Source of the DNA: Aporrectodea caliginosa
Lineage: Eukaryota > Annelida > Clitellata > Crassiclitellata > Lumbricidae
Assembly (NCBI GenBank): GCA_020284085.1
Contig: JACEVL010000515.1
Span: 211,001 to 275,000, forward strand
Reading direction: 5' to 3'
Length of the DNA: 64,000 nucleotides
The first letter of the stretch is position 1, and the number at the start of each line of letters is the position of its first letter. The notes under the pieces are model-generated. The model saw only the letters and a list, made by a program, of their open reading frames with translations. It did not search any database and was not told where the DNA came from. This document shows, piece after piece, positions 13,014-24,988 of this stretch. The position numbers and the translations under genes were made by a program.

Positions 13014-13209
13014 CCGGCCGCCGGTGTTCTGCTTTGGTGCCCCGTGGGGTGCTCCTCCTGTCAATCGAGTCAGATTCGGTGGAACCAGCGGAGGATTCTT
13101 CGCCACAATGGCACCAAAATTTGTCGGAAATGTCGGCAAATCCGGCAGCACTTCCACCACAGCGTGATGTTTCTTCTTCCGACTTCCGGTTGGCAGTTTT
13201 TCCGCACAT
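13014..13209 (-). CDS. Possible internal exon of an unidentified gene
   Basis: 196 nt between acceptor GTGTTTGACAG and donor CGG|GTAAGA on the minus strand. Two frames are open. The frame entered with one leading base has a protein-like composition (KLPTGSRKKKHHAVVEVLPD, then LPTFPTNFGAIVAKNPP). The other starts MCGKTANRKSEEET. No family is recognised. Higher GC than its surroundings and good splice sites support it, but no partner exon was found. Confidence 0.35.
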
Positions 13210-13261
13210 CTGTCAAACACGACAACGACAGAATGACGAATCACACATCATAGAATAGAAT

Positions 13262-13335
13262 AATAATAATATAGAATATTCTTTATTGTAGGACAATTGC
13301 AAACCGCATTTTGGCTAACATGAAAGTTTAAAGGA
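13262..13335 (-). mobile_element. Retroelement 3' end, ATTCTATT-tailed
   Basis: The minus strand reads CCAAAATGCGGTTTGCAATTG...CAATAAAGAATATTC and then a TATTATTATTATTC tail. A related copy is nested in the hAT element at 30770-30840. Confidence 0.55.
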
Positions 13336-13877
13336 TTGTTTACTCGATTTCTGGATTAGACTATTAAATTATGCAATCTATAAATTGTTTGTGCACGTTA
13401 TTTATATTTGGTGAATCATGAATGTTATTTATCTTTGATAAATTATCCTAGTTATAAATAATAGATACGATCTAGATGAGATTGATGAGGAACAACTTGT
13501 TTTTCCATCTTCCTCCGACCGAACTGTGATAAGAATTTATGAGAAGCCCTTAGCCGTCGCTATATTAATCACTAAATACATTTTACAACTGTGAACAATA
13601 ATTCACACTTTGTGACATCTGATTATAAGTAACGAACCTATAAGCCTAGAAGCTACTTCACACTTCATAAACTCCAGATTTCACTGTAAAACTTGGAAAT
13701 AACATGAATTCTAAAACAGCGCTTTACATATGGTTCTTAAAAGTGCTACAAACTGGTCCATGCAGATGAACAAATACATAGCAACTATTTTGCTGAAACA
13801 GCAGCAGCACAGAAACATATATGAAACTGTTTAATCATACTTCCATCACTCTGCACAAATAAACCAAAGTCTTGTTT

Positions 13878-13958
13878 GAGGTGTCAGAGCCTAGTGGAAA
13901 GTATGATAGACTCAGCCCAGGGGCCAGAGGTTCAATCCCAGACAACCTGAGACAGGAC
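13878..13958 (+). mobile_element. tRNA-like SINE head
   Basis: GTCAGAGCCTAGTGGAAAG (A-box-like) and AGAGGTTCAATCCCAGAC (B box) sit at tRNA spacing. The acceptor stem does not pair, so this is a SINE head or tRNA pseudogene. Confidence 0.5.
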
Positions 13959-14409
13959 AGAAAGATATATCTTAAAGAATGTACCTTTGATAGGTTCCTA
14001 CTGCAGACAATATTCAAGTATCAGATAGATGCATATTACAGAGGCATCCTAGTCTTACTACTACCACAGTCATTTTGTCCCCGCATATTCCAAGTTTCAA
14101 CAAATAAGCAGCTTAAAAGCTCATTATTGAAGAAATTACAAATCAGGAACCACTTGTCTTGACATGACCCAAATTAACATATATAAAAATCTTCATAATG
14201 TTAAGCAATTGCAGAAGCCAATTTTAAAATAGTAATTTTGAAACTATGTTTTAAAGTATGCTCAAAAATAACTTAATTTCTAGACAAGATTTAGTGTTAA
14301 TCGTACAACACTATTACGGTCCTTGTCGAGTCTTTCCTTGTAATGTTATCCAGCAGTTAAACGTATTAATTTTCTTAAATTCAATAGTGTTTCTAATTGA
14401 AACACATTG

Positions 14410-14600
14410 AACAACCTCTCCCAGCAGACACCAATATTGTGCTGTGATCTTATCTGGGGGCACTGCTGTTTCTACTCGTTCTCTTAAGACTTTTCTTTTT
14501 CGAGAGGCCCTTCACACTGGAAACACCTCTAAGTGACCTCTTGCTAGGTTGTATTGTGAGAGGCGCTTTATAAGTCCGTAAATAGAATAGAATAGATATT
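14410..14600 (+). mobile_element. LINE C-terminal and 3' UTR fragment
   Basis: A frame around 14480 reads TRSLKTFLFREALH, matching the C-terminal F-K-x-x-L-K-T-x-L-F motif of CR1/L2 LINEs. It is followed by TGAGAGGCGCTTTATAAGT and an AATAGAATAG tail. Confidence 0.65.
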
Positions 14601-14879
14601 AATATTTACCCTGTCGTTCCCAGTAAATCCATGGTCAGTTGGTCAGTGGTCAGCACCAGAAGAAACAACCAACTGAATCTGTGATGGTCAGCAAGTGGCT
14701 AACCTCCCTCCTTTGTCCACATCTCCTGACTGCTGCACACCTCATAAATCCAAAGATAAGTGACTTTTATGAGAGTTTAAAATGCTCGGTAAAAACCGAT
14801 CAAAGTCGACGTTCTTTCCTAAGTGAGAGACGGTCACATCCCTATCGTGAGCTGCACGGCCAGTTTACTATATTATGTC

Positions 14880-15960
14880 TTGTTCTCACGTAACGCTTAC
14901 GAGGCGGCCGTTAGGTCGAAGGTCGTCTATAGCAGGAGGATAAATCGTCGCTCTATGCATTATTTACCGACCGATGTGGGTTTATGTTTAGGCCGAGCTC
15001 GAAATTTTCTTTACGGTCATTCGCAAAATATGACAACGACGCGTTAATGCGGTGCTGCGATACAGTCGGCATGATTTCAGCCCGTCTTTGAAGTAGCCAG
15101 TCGCCGCCGTGAGTCCTCCTCTCTCCTCTGGCTTCGGTAGCAACTGCCGTCGACCGAGGAGGACTCAAGAATCTGCTAATTGTTCGACTGGTCCAGCTCG
15201 GCTTTAATCTTGTTTCTGCTGCAGCTGAGGACAACCGACCACAAATCAAGCACCGCAAGAACTACGACTACGACGACGACGGCTAACAATTACTCAGCAC
15301 GAGATAGTTTATTGCCCTCCGCTGTTGATTTCCTCCGAGTCGAATATCACCCCTTCCTCCGACCAATTTCATCGCTCTCGTCCTGCCGCCCACCGGACCG
15401 GCCCCTACAGCCGTGGTGGTGGCCCTGCCCAGCTCCCCAGGAACTGGGAAATTACCGGAAGGCATTGCTGAGAAGCGCTCCATATTTCACCGAAAGACGC
15501 CGCCTATAAGAAGATGAAGAAGTCGTCATCATCCACTGGGAACCGCCAGCATCCCAATCTGCCTCAGCCGCAGCCGCCGACGCAAGAACAACTCTTGGAT
15601 GCGGTGGCTGAGCGGGAAACATCACTCCCAAAGTCCTGCAGAGGGCGCTGTATCCGCGTGGACAACAGCAATAGCAGCAGCCTCCCTGCTACTGCAGCAG
15701 GCAATGACACGTGCAGGGAATCTCCGAGGGATGCCACGCTGCTGCTTCTGATGCTGCAACTGGAGTTGAACTTCTATTTCGTCCGTTGTTAACTGGTCAC
15801 CGGCGGCGGTGGCGCTCTCAGCATCCTCCACCTCCTCCACCTCTTCCTCTTCTCTCCGCATCCGTCGTCCATTTCGCTTCTGTCGCTGCAACCGACAACG
15901 ACGCATTCAGCATCACATCGCAGTCATCTGCAAAGGCAAAACGACAACAGATCGGCACAT
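14880..15960. other. CpG-rich segment with serine/arginine-like short frames
   Basis: CpG-rich stretch, CAG/CTG-containing, with overlapping frames on both strands (for example 15514-15792). No domain recognised. It may hold a first exon or promoter. Confidence 0.3.
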
Positions 15961-15961
15961 C

Positions 15962-16007
15962 ATGTCACACAGACACATACACAGACACACACACATATAT
16001 ACACACA

Positions 16008-16052
<45 letters not shown>

Positions 16053-16054
16053 AC
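15962..16054 (+). repeat. (CA)n
   Basis: ACACACAC run with scattered G/T interruptions. Confidence 0.9.
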
Positions 16055-16446
16055 ACTCACAAATGCACGTGCGGGCGAAACAGCAATCGTAATCGTAACC
16101 GCGAGATTTATACAGCGCCTATAAAAGAGTGAAGTCGTCGCAACTGCCTAATTCTTAGGCGCTCAGTCAAAACAGAATCGAAAGGCAGGTAAGGCCAGCT
16201 GCAGTTCCACGTCGAGAGTTCGACAGGTGTCGATAGTAAGGCGGATACGGTGAATTAACCGGAGGGGCGAGTAAGAACAAGAGAAGGAATCAGCAGCGGA
16301 TTCGTTCCTGGAAGAGGATGTTTTGATATACGCTGGCAACCAGAGACTAGAAGGACGGACAGGTAAACTCACATCTATACGGACGGCAGGTAAATGAACG
16401 AATGAAACGGAGTACGGATGGACAGTGCAAACCACAGTGAGCTACA

Positions 16447-16493
<47 letters not shown>

Positions 16494-16535
16494 CAGTGTA
16501 CCGTTCCTCGATGCTTTCTAACAACGCAGATGATT

Positions 16536-16593
<58 letters not shown>

Positions 16594-16640
16594 CGTCTGT
16601 CTGTCTCTCTCTCTCTATCTCTCTGTCTCTCTGTCTCGTG
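16447..16640 (+). repeat. (CTGT)n and (TC)n
   Basis: Pure CTGT units 16447-16492, then (TC)n 16536-16592 and TCTG variants. Confidence 0.92.
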
Positions 16641-17236
16641 TCCACTGTGTCTGTGCAACTGTATTGTCCATTCTCGTTGCATAACTGTCTCGATCCGTCT
16701 GTCTCTAGTTTCCGCATCGTCGTCGTCGTCGTCTACAGTACCGAAGATCTTCGCCGTTCCGTTTCTGTCTGTTGTCCTCTTACTCCGTATCAACCTTGCA
16801 GCTGCATCCCTCATACCCCGCACTCATTCCATCCACTGCACGCCATTGTCACACTGCCAGCCAGTCTGTCTCCTACTGCTTGTCCTTCTCTTTACTCCTG
16901 CATGTCACTGTCTTCCTCTTCTCTCCTATCAGCCTAATCTCCAATAATCCATAATAATCTGAAATGGCACAAACAGACCAAGTCGCGGCGATCTGAATCT
17001 TTATCTGGCAGACAATAGATCACCACTACCACCGCCACCCCCACCACTACCCATCCCCCTCCGCCACCACCACCACCACCGCCAGCAGTGACCTCCTATA
17101 GGGTCCCCCGCCGCACACAACTGATGCAGATATAGGTACTAGGATGTGGTTAAGTTCTTCTCTCTGGGGTCTAGGCCAGTCTCTTCTCCTGGTCCTACCC
17201 ATGAGGCATCGTGGTTGATTGGCACGGCGTTCATGG

Positions 17237-17455
17237 GGTCTGCGATAGTGGTTAGCGTGTTATATCTAGTCAACCCAGAGGTCGACGGTTGAAATCCACG
17301 CTATGGCACGTGTTTTGATACTTCTGCTTAACTTGACCTCTTGTGGACTCACCTGTAAAATGGGCAAATGACCGCATACTGCTGGCGGGAAGACCAAAGG
17401 TCTGGTCATTGCACTCTCATACGCAAAGGCTAAGAAAGTGAAGTCACTTTGGAAT
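17237..17455 (+). mobile_element. tRNA-derived SINE, second family
   Basis: Head with TGCGATAGTGGTTAGCG (A box) and GGTTGAAATCC (B box). The core ends with CGCAAAGGCTAAGAAAGTGAAG, which recurs as GCCGAGGCTAAGAAAATGAAG at 51573 and inverted at 56366. Three copies of one core with different flanks support a SINE family. Confidence 0.7.
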
Positions 17456-17499
17456 TAACGATTAATCGATTAATTAATCGTTAACTTCCGCCACCCTAG

Positions 17500-17517
17500 T
17501 TATTATTATTAGCATTT

Positions 17518-17615
<98 letters not shown>

Positions 17616-17646
17616 ATTATGATGATGATGATTATGATATTATCAT

Positions 17647-17704
<58 letters not shown>

Positions 17705-17712
17705 TTCATCAT
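17500..17712 (+). repeat. (AAT)n-(ATT)n-(GAT)n-(CAT)n with a perfect palindrome
   Basis: (AAT)n 17518-17600 runs into its complement (ATT)n. Then 21-bp perfect arms 17619-17639 and 17641-17661 flank a single T, and (CAT)n continues to 17712. Confidence 0.93.
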
Positions 17713-18310
17713 CATTATATTCTCAACAACAGCAGCGCATATACTCACTTTGCAGAGGCATTATTTTTCAGATACTTTAGACATGACTACAATCAAATAC
17801 TTCCATTCAGAGGCAGTGAAAGGGTTAACCGGACTATGCATTGCATAAGGCATAAACTCAAATGCTTATTTCCACAGCACTCATTGACCTACAGATACAC
17901 GTGTAGAGTTCAAGGGTTAGTTGACCCCTGCTGCACCTAAAAGGGCATAACCAGTGTTTACTTATCTACTTACTTATATCGTTTCAGTTTAAAATTTTTA
18001 AAGCCTTCATAAACTTGGCACGATGAACAATTATTATTGGCATACAGAAGCCGTTCAAACGTTTGGTTCACAGATATGCTTCCACAGTTTCTGCCAACTT
18101 CAATCCTCGACCCCTCTCTCATGAAATCTGATATCTAACATTGCCAAGCCAAGTTAATTCAGACTTATCAAGACCCACAGATAATTAAAATGATTTTTAA
18201 ACTAAATGATTTTTACAGCCTTCGACACATTATTTCCGTGTTTTTGAATCCACAAACCGTTAATCTACAACTTGACAACAGCAGATAATTAACTAAATCA
18301 ACCAGATTAT

Positions 18311-18367
18311 GGGTAACACCCTCCCCTGTCCATTCCCTGGGTAACACCCTCCCCCTGTCCATTCCCT
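18311..18367 (+). repeat. Two-copy tandem duplication
   Basis: GGGTAACACCCTCCCCTGTC and following CATTCCC occur twice, about 29-30 bp apart. Confidence 0.85.
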
Positions 18368-18630
18368 TCTTCCTTTCTGTGCATGTATTCCTAGTAAGAA
18401 ACACAAGCAGTGCCTTTCTTAAAAATTACTCTTTGGCAACACTGATACGTTCTACAGAATGTTCATATTTAGGCTCCGGCCGTAAACTGTGCCATGAAAC
18501 TAATCTTACTGTACCGTAATGCACACAGATATAAATGTCTGGTTGCAGCATTACGCTGAATGTGCTGAATGTGCTTCATTTCTGGGTACTACAGTATAAT
18601 ATTATATCTATCAGCATTATGAATTTCCAG

Positions 18631-18730
18631 GGATGGTGAACCTATGGCATGTGTGCCTAAAGTGCATGGGCAGAATGGCACACGCTAAAATTCTTTGGGC
18701 ACGAGGAATTTAGAGCATCCCCAAAATTTC
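18631..18730 (+). mobile_element. Possible left end of a hAT element
   Basis: CAGGGATGGTGAACCTATGGCA resembles known hAT termini. I find no matching right end within 500 bp, so this is either a fragment or chance. Confidence 0.4.
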
Positions 18731-19197
18731 AAAGTTAGAAATACAAAATCACTGTAGGAATCGACATTTTCTTTTATGAAGGACTTTATTGTAACACCAT
18801 TCTAAAACCATCTTTGAAATAATGTCCTTTAATTCATTTTTTGTTGTGCTTCTTTATCAATTGAAACTTACATGAAAAAACAATGCTGCAAATTTTGAGG
18901 GGCACACTACGGTATTTTTACAAATGTTGTTGGATGCTGTATCCCATCATAGCTTCTACTCAACAGACACAATTCTGCTCATGAAACTGCAACATTTAAG
19001 CAACATGTGCAGCCTTGCTTAAGCAATCACATCATTAAGTAAAAGCAGTATTTTGCTTAAGCACTCACTGTGCACCTATACTAGCATTCCTAACATACAA
19101 TGCACAGCTCTTCAGCCAGCAGTTTGGGTGCTGTATTGAGCCAACCTCACTACCTTAACCCTCTGCTAACTCATTATCATTGTGACAATCATCATTG

Positions 19198-19201
19198 TCG
19201 A

Positions 19202-19233
<32 letters not shown>

Positions 19234-19279
19234 CCACCACCACCACCACCACCACCACCACCACCACCACCACCACCAA
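19198..19279 (+). repeat. (CAT)n-(CAC)n
   Basis: CAT repeats change to CAC repeats at about 19232. Confidence 0.92.
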
Positions 19280-19564
19280 GACCACATCCATAGTGAGCAT
19301 CCTAACCATGCAGCTGCTGTTGCTACTGCGATGACTATACAGTCCTGTCAATCACAGAAGTCGCTCCTTAAGTCAATTCCTCCTCTTCTTCTGCTTCTGC
19401 TTCTGCGATGACTAAAGCACTTTCGTCCCAAACGAATTCTTGCCTGCTCTGCACAACAAAAGCGCCAACACCGAATGGTCTGCCATGGCCAAGAACGGCA
19501 GATAATTTAATCTTCACCCAACTTCCTGCCCAGCGCATGCTCCGACACACGCCTACGTAGAATG

Positions 19565-20130
19565 ACACTCTCTCTGTGTGTCTCTGGATGTATGTCTCTG
19601 TCTGTCTATTTCTGTCTGTCTGACTCTGTGTCCTGCTGTCACTCTCATCTTTTCTTGGGACAATTTCTCCTAATATTTTATACAGATCCCAAACTCTGCC
19701 AATGCGTCTCCATCCGTCCGTCCATCCATCCGTCCGTGTATCTGTCTGTCTGTCTGTCTTGGTCTTTCGGTTTATGTCGTCTTCTTCTTAGGACAATTTC
19801 ATTATGTGTTTCTCTCTTCCTATCTCGCATTCTGTCTCTATGTTTCTACTTCTTTCCTTCTCTGTCTGTCTGTATGCATGTCTGTCTAGCTGTGTCTGCA
19901 TCTGTCTGTCTATCTCTCTATCCGTCAGTGTCTCTAGTCTGCTTGAGACAATTTCATTATCTGTTTCTCTCTTCTATATATCTCGCATTCTGTCTATATG
20001 CTTTCATCTCTTTGCTTTTTGTCTGTATGTCTGTCTATATGTCTGTCTATCTGTCTGTCTATCTGTATGTCTGTCTATCTGTATGTCTGTCTGTCTATCT
20101 GTCCGTTTCTGTCTCTTTCCTTCAGTGTCC
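19565..20130 (+). repeat. TCTG/TATC-rich tract with a longer repeat
   Basis: Mostly CTGTCTGTCTA units. GGACAATTTC followed by TTTCTCTCTTC and TCTCGCATTCTGTCT recurs near 19790 and 19945 (a partial copy near 19656), about 145-155 bp apart. The 253-codon Ser/Leu/Cys/Val frame here is a repeat artefact. Confidence 0.85.
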
Positions 20131-20386
20131 CAAGTCTTCTTCTTCTTTAGATAAATCATGTATACATATAAGCTGCCTGGACCATGTGTTCAAGAGCAAC
20201 CGATGCTGGACCTCATTTGCACTCCGAGGAAATACAATGCAAATGCGTAGTGCTGTTAACATCACCCACCTGTCAGTCCACATTAACCCTCTGGATGCCA
20301 GGGAAGACGACGCAAATCAATGAGGGTCAACGAGTGTCACTAACACCAACATCACTGCCTCTGATCATAGGCAGTTACATGTATAG

Positions 20387-20422
20387 CAAAGGTCTTAGAG
20401 TCTTAGACTCTACGGTCTTTGG
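20387..20422. repeat. Short palindrome related to the 28423 fold-back
   Basis: CAAAGGTCTTAGAGTC is inverted as GACTCTACGGTCTTTG around a central TTA. It shares the outer CCAAAGA and inner TAGAGTC motifs with 28423-28542. Confidence 0.55.
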
Positions 20423-20542
20423 TTACAGTGCTAGACAATGAAGCCAATTAAATAGGGAAATAAATGCATGCCATTATGATCATCGTCAATAATAATCGTC
20501 ATTATACAACTGATGTAAAATAAATATGGGAATAACTGCATA

Positions 20543-20572
20543 TCATCATCATCGTCATCGTCATCGTCATCG

Positions 20573-20633
<61 letters not shown>

Positions 20634-20640
20634 TGTCATC
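20543..20640 (+). repeat. (CAT)n
   Basis: CATCATCGTCATCG then pure CAT. Confidence 0.92.
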
Positions 20641-20744
20641 AGTCAATCAATCATGATCATCCAGATCATCATATAAAGCACACAGAAACTGATGCAGACC
20701 AGATTGTGCTGATGATAATTATGGCGATGATGAGGAAACGGGGA

Positions 20745-21635
20745 GGATGAGGAAGAGAAGGAGGAAGAGAAGGAGGAAGTGGAGGAGGAAGAAGCGGAGT
20801 AAGAAGAGAAGGAGGAAGAAAAGGAGGAAGAGAAGGAGGAAGAGAAGGAGGAAGAGAAGGAGGAAGAGAAGGAGGAAGTGGAGGAGGAGGAGAAGGAGGA
20901 AGAGGAGGAGGAAGAAGGAGGAAGAGAAGGAGGAAAAGGAGTCGGAAGTGGAGGAGGAAGAGAAGGAGGAAGAGAAGGAGGAGGTGGAGGAGGAGAAGGA
21001 GGAAGAGGAGGAGGAAGAAGGAGGAAGAGAAGGAGGAAAAGGAGATAGAGGAAGAGGAGGAGGAAGAGAAGGAGGAAGAGAAGAAGGAAGTGGAGGAGGA
21101 GAAGGAGGAAGAGGAGGAGGAAGAAGAAGAGAAGGAGGAAAAGGAGGAGGAAGTGGAGGAGGAAGAGAAGGAGGAAGAGAAGGAGGAAGTGGAGGAGGAA
21201 GAAGAGGAGTAAGAAGAGAAGGAGGAAGAAAAGGAGGAAGAGAAGGAGGAAGAGAAGGAGGAAGAGAAGGAGGAAGAGAAGGAGGAAGTGGAGGAGGAGA
21301 AGGAGGAAGAGGAGGAGGAAGAAGGAGGAAGAGAAGGAGGAAAAGGAGTCGGAAGTGGAGGAGGAAGAGAAGGAGGAAGAGAAGGAGGAAGTGGAGGAGG
21401 AAGAAGAGAGGAGTAAGAAGAGAAGGAGGAAGAAAAGGAGGAAGAGAAGGAGGAAGATAAGGAGGAAGTGGAGGAGGAAGAAGAGAAGGAGGAAGAGAAG
21501 GAGGAAGAGAAGGAGGAAGATAAGGAGGAAGTGGAGGAGGAAGAAGAAAAGGAGGAAGAGAAGGAGGAAGTGGAGGAGGAAGAGGAGGAGGAAGAAGAGA
21601 AGGAGGAAGAGAAGGAGGAAAAGGAGGAGGATAGT
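20745..21635 (+). repeat. Polypurine tract (GGAGGAAGAGAA)n, about 0.9 kb
   Basis: The plus strand is almost entirely A and G. Rare interruptions (AGTGG, GAGTCGGAAG, GAGTAAG, GATAAG) repeat: GAGTCGGAAGTGG at about 20939 and 21345, and GAGTAAGAAGAG near 20796, 21207 and 21411. This implies a roughly 405-bp segmental duplication within the array. Long Lys/Arg/Glu-rich or Leu/Ser-rich frames through it are artefacts. Confidence 0.92.
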
Positions 21636-21849
21636 GGAAATAACGATAAGGCTGATGGCGTTAACTACGCCGATAATGGCTTCTTCCAAATCCCTTTCAC
21701 CGAATCAACTAACGCCTCATTTCCTTATCTCCAAATTTTCACCATTGAACTGACCACAGATTGACCACCCACTCAAAGTTCCTATTCAACTCGGTGCCGA
21801 TATATTTACCAGCACGCCTTAAACCTAAACCCACAAAAGCATCCAACGG

Positions 21850-22260
21850 GAAACCTCTGCGTCACAGTCGTCGTCTTGTCTTTAGCGATCGCCGTCACAA
21901 GTAAATGACCTGCCGTCAAATTCGCTGTTTGGCATGACGAGCCGCTGACGTCGCCTCCATGACGCCACAATCTTGCGCCAATCAGTGAACGACTGATTCG
22001 ATCAAGTCGACGAAAGGACCAGCAGCAGCAGCAGCAGCAGCATTCTCTGCGTCCCGGTTCCAGGCTGTCTCGCGCCGTCGCATCCCCGAACAGAACGATG
22101 CCAAACACGTTTCGTGCACTTAAGACGGCGCGCCCATTCAAAATTTATGCCTAACGAAATTAGGACGAACCCCGAGGAGGAATTCCACTGATAGCTGGAA
22201 AAATCCATAACCGGACAGGCGGACACTTTGCGCAAATATCGCTCGAAAGACACGTCCGTT
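21850..22260. other. CpG-rich segment
   Basis: CpG-rich block with a (CAG)7-like run at 22019-22040. No convincing gene; possible regulatory or 5' region. Confidence 0.3.
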
Positions 22261-22424
22261 ATACTGAGTGGTCAGTTAGCAACATTGGCCGAAAAATGGC
22301 CATCGTGGGACGCACTGTTTAAACATACGAACCCATTTTAGCAAACCTCGGATGTTGTTAGGAATCAACCTCAATTCAGGTTATTTTAAAGGTACACTGA
22401 AGACGTTCTATACGAGTGTGGTTG

Positions 22425-22495
22425 GGCTGGGAGCGCTCTTGAAGGGGCGCTATATAACATTTCTGTAATAATAATACTTTATTGTTATTATTTCT
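22425..22495 (+). mobile_element. SINE/LINE-type 3' end
   Basis: GAGCGCTCTTGAAGGGGCGCTATATAA followed by an AATAATAATA-type tail. Only the 3' end is recognisable. Confidence 0.6.
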
Positions 22496-22499
22496 GTAA

Positions 22500-24150
22500 T
22501 TATTACGCAGCACTACCCTAATGACGAAGCACCAAGTAATGGTGCTGAGCAACTTAGTGTAAAAGTTGCACAAGGTCCATACACTGCAGGCCCTAACCGT
22601 TTCTGGGAAGACTTGAACCAATCGGCCTCTGTGCGATTTTGATTAAATAAATACACTTTGGTTCATGTTTACATTACACCTATTTAACTAGAACAACAGC
22701 ATGATTAGATTTGGAAACTTCACATAATAGGATGTGGCTGAGAACCATACATAATTATTAATGATAGAATATCTTTAATATCTTTTACCACCGATTTGTG
22801 CCTTGCTACTAGGCACTGGCACAACACAATAATTAATCACACTAAAATTCCTGTTTCACATTAACTGACAATTCATATAATTGATTGAGGTGGCTCATCC
22901 TTGAAATGGGCACTATTCAGAACTGAGCTTTCCATGACATCAACAATGTATGGTTAATTAGTCTTTTATTTAATTAATTGGCTAGACACTTAATATGGCA
23001 CCTTTAAAGTAGGTCATAATAGCGCTGCATTGAAGGCTTCCAAGATTCCTTACATCAAGATTCCACCAATTATTGGTGCCTTGTTACTACACACTGACAT
23101 AACACAACTATAAATATTAAATAACCAAAAGTACCGTAATTTAATTTCACACCATATTTTTAAAATGCAAGAAATTTCTCATGCATCCATATATTTAAGA
23201 TCTGCATCTGAAGTTCAAATTCCAACATAATATTACATAAAATTGGCTACTGTTGTCAAAATAGTGCTTTATAAGGAAAATAAGGTGTGCCTCTGAGAGA
23301 TTACTGCAGGTATTACACAAATGATCTGGTACAATATTATTACAAAGTAATTAAATTGTTGGATTCCAGTTGCCAAATTCTGCCTGAATTACATAATCAG
23401 AAACAACAACCCCTAATGTTACTGTTACCAGGACTAATATTGATCCACATGGCAGCATCAACTTCTGTAAATCAACTCCAGTTCCATCAACAACGTTATA
23501 CACTAAGCCAGTCAAGGTTTGTCAACCCTGATGATTTCATTAATTATTAACTGGGCAAACAAGGTGGATATTTAACTCATGGAAACTATTTCATCATCCA
23601 GTCAAGTTGGAAAAGCACAAAGTCTAACCATACCCTTCATAAATTGAGGTAAGTTTGCATGGACCTTGGTTCAGCCACATAATAAATGAGTGATTATTTC
23701 ACTTAATAATCCCTTCTTTGCTGATTACCAAGCAGAAAACCTTTCATTATCCACAGCATAATATTATAGTCTGTTATAAAAATAATTAATTAAGTAATTT
23801 GGTTAATTTGGTTAAGTGAACCTCAATTTCAAGCCTGCAACAGATATGGGCCACATGCAATTACTCTCTGCTGCTGTTTGTATTCTTGCAACCCGGTACA
23901 TAGCACTCCAAGAGTTGCTCTGCACTTCGAGAGGCAAGTCGTCATAAAGGTGTCATGGTACTTAGTAAGATCCTGGCAATTATCTCTGCACGCTGGCGGC
24001 AAAGCAGCAACCGGTGAGCAGAGATAAGATTACTCCACGGATACAGCAAACATAGCAGAGACTACGTACAGCCATAGATCCACAAGATTACCAATATCCT
24101 GCATGTAAGACAATACAAACATCAGCTCTTTGTCATCGACGCGTCAAAAT
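22500..24150. other. No gene seen
   Basis: AT-rich spacer with short open frames only; no motif, tRNA or element termini recognised. Confidence 0.5.
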
Positions 24151-24740
24151 ACGGCGCCCGGAAATACCTGCGACTAAAATATTTTCCAAACGACATCAGG
24201 CCGAACTGAACACAGCAGTCTCGGGAGGTTGAAACCCGATATGATTGCTTTAGTTGCGGATAACAAACGTCGGTGAGGTACATGCACTAGTAGCCAGCCG
24301 TGCACGAGGCGCCCCTCCGGATGTGGAGGGGGTCCACCTGCCCCGCCCCCACTCCCCGCTGCAGCGGCTCATTCATTTTGGGCAGAGCAGCCGCTGAATC
24401 CAATCAGACATTTATTGCTTCCAGGGGCAACAAAGTGTGAACAATTGAGCGCAATTCGCATCCCATGATTAGTCACACGACTTGAGACTGGCAGTCGAAA
24501 CATCCAGGATTTTCCGGCCTTCGTCCTTCGAGAGACCCCAGCGCGCCACGGGCACCGTCGGCTCGGATTTCTTAATCAGCTCCGCCGCCATCCCGTTTGC
24601 TGTTTGTCAAATCCCGGCTGCAGTAAAAGGCCCGACGCGGAATTTAACGCCTGCCACATCAGTCTTCCGACGTGTTCGGCCGAGCGTGAATCGGGCGATA
24701 ACCAGAATCCACTCGCTAGATCACTGAAGTACGTACCACA
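24150..24740. other. CpG-rich segment
   Basis: High CpG with a C-rich stretch at 24340-24360. Short frames on both strands, none recognised. Confidence 0.3.
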
Positions 24741-24956
24741 AGCGGGCAGTTTAAAACCGGCAACATAAAATTTCACCACACTCAAATAAACCCACTTTAT
24801 AATACGCGCTGACAACGTCATCACCGCTCTGACAGTTTCCAGAATTGCAATGAAAGCGTAGATCGTGTGAACGCCTCATGCGCAGCTAATACACAGTAGC
24901 CTACACACGTAGGCCTACCTAGTCGTTTGTAATTCCCTATTCCTCGTTTAATGGAT

Positions 24957-24988
24957 TCCACGTGCATTTCATATGCAATGCACGTGGA
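24957..24988. other. 12-bp inverted repeat with CACGTG in both arms
   Basis: TCCACGTGCATT / AATGCACGTGGA around an 8-nt loop TCATATGC. Both arms contain a palindromic E-box (CACGTG). Confidence 0.8.

Noticed and set aside
17237..17310. Functional tRNA gene
   Set aside because: A/B-box motifs are present but acceptor and D stems do not pair; it is a SINE head.
19562..20323. 253-codon frame rich in Ser, Leu, Cys and Val
   Set aside because: Produced by CTGTCTGTCTA repeats; no signal-peptide or cysteine-spacing pattern that survives without the repeat.
20643..21753. Long open frames (up to 348 codons) on both strands
   Set aside because: They exist only because the polypurine array lacks stop triplets; Lys/Arg/Glu or Leu/Ser/Pro homopolymers with no domain.
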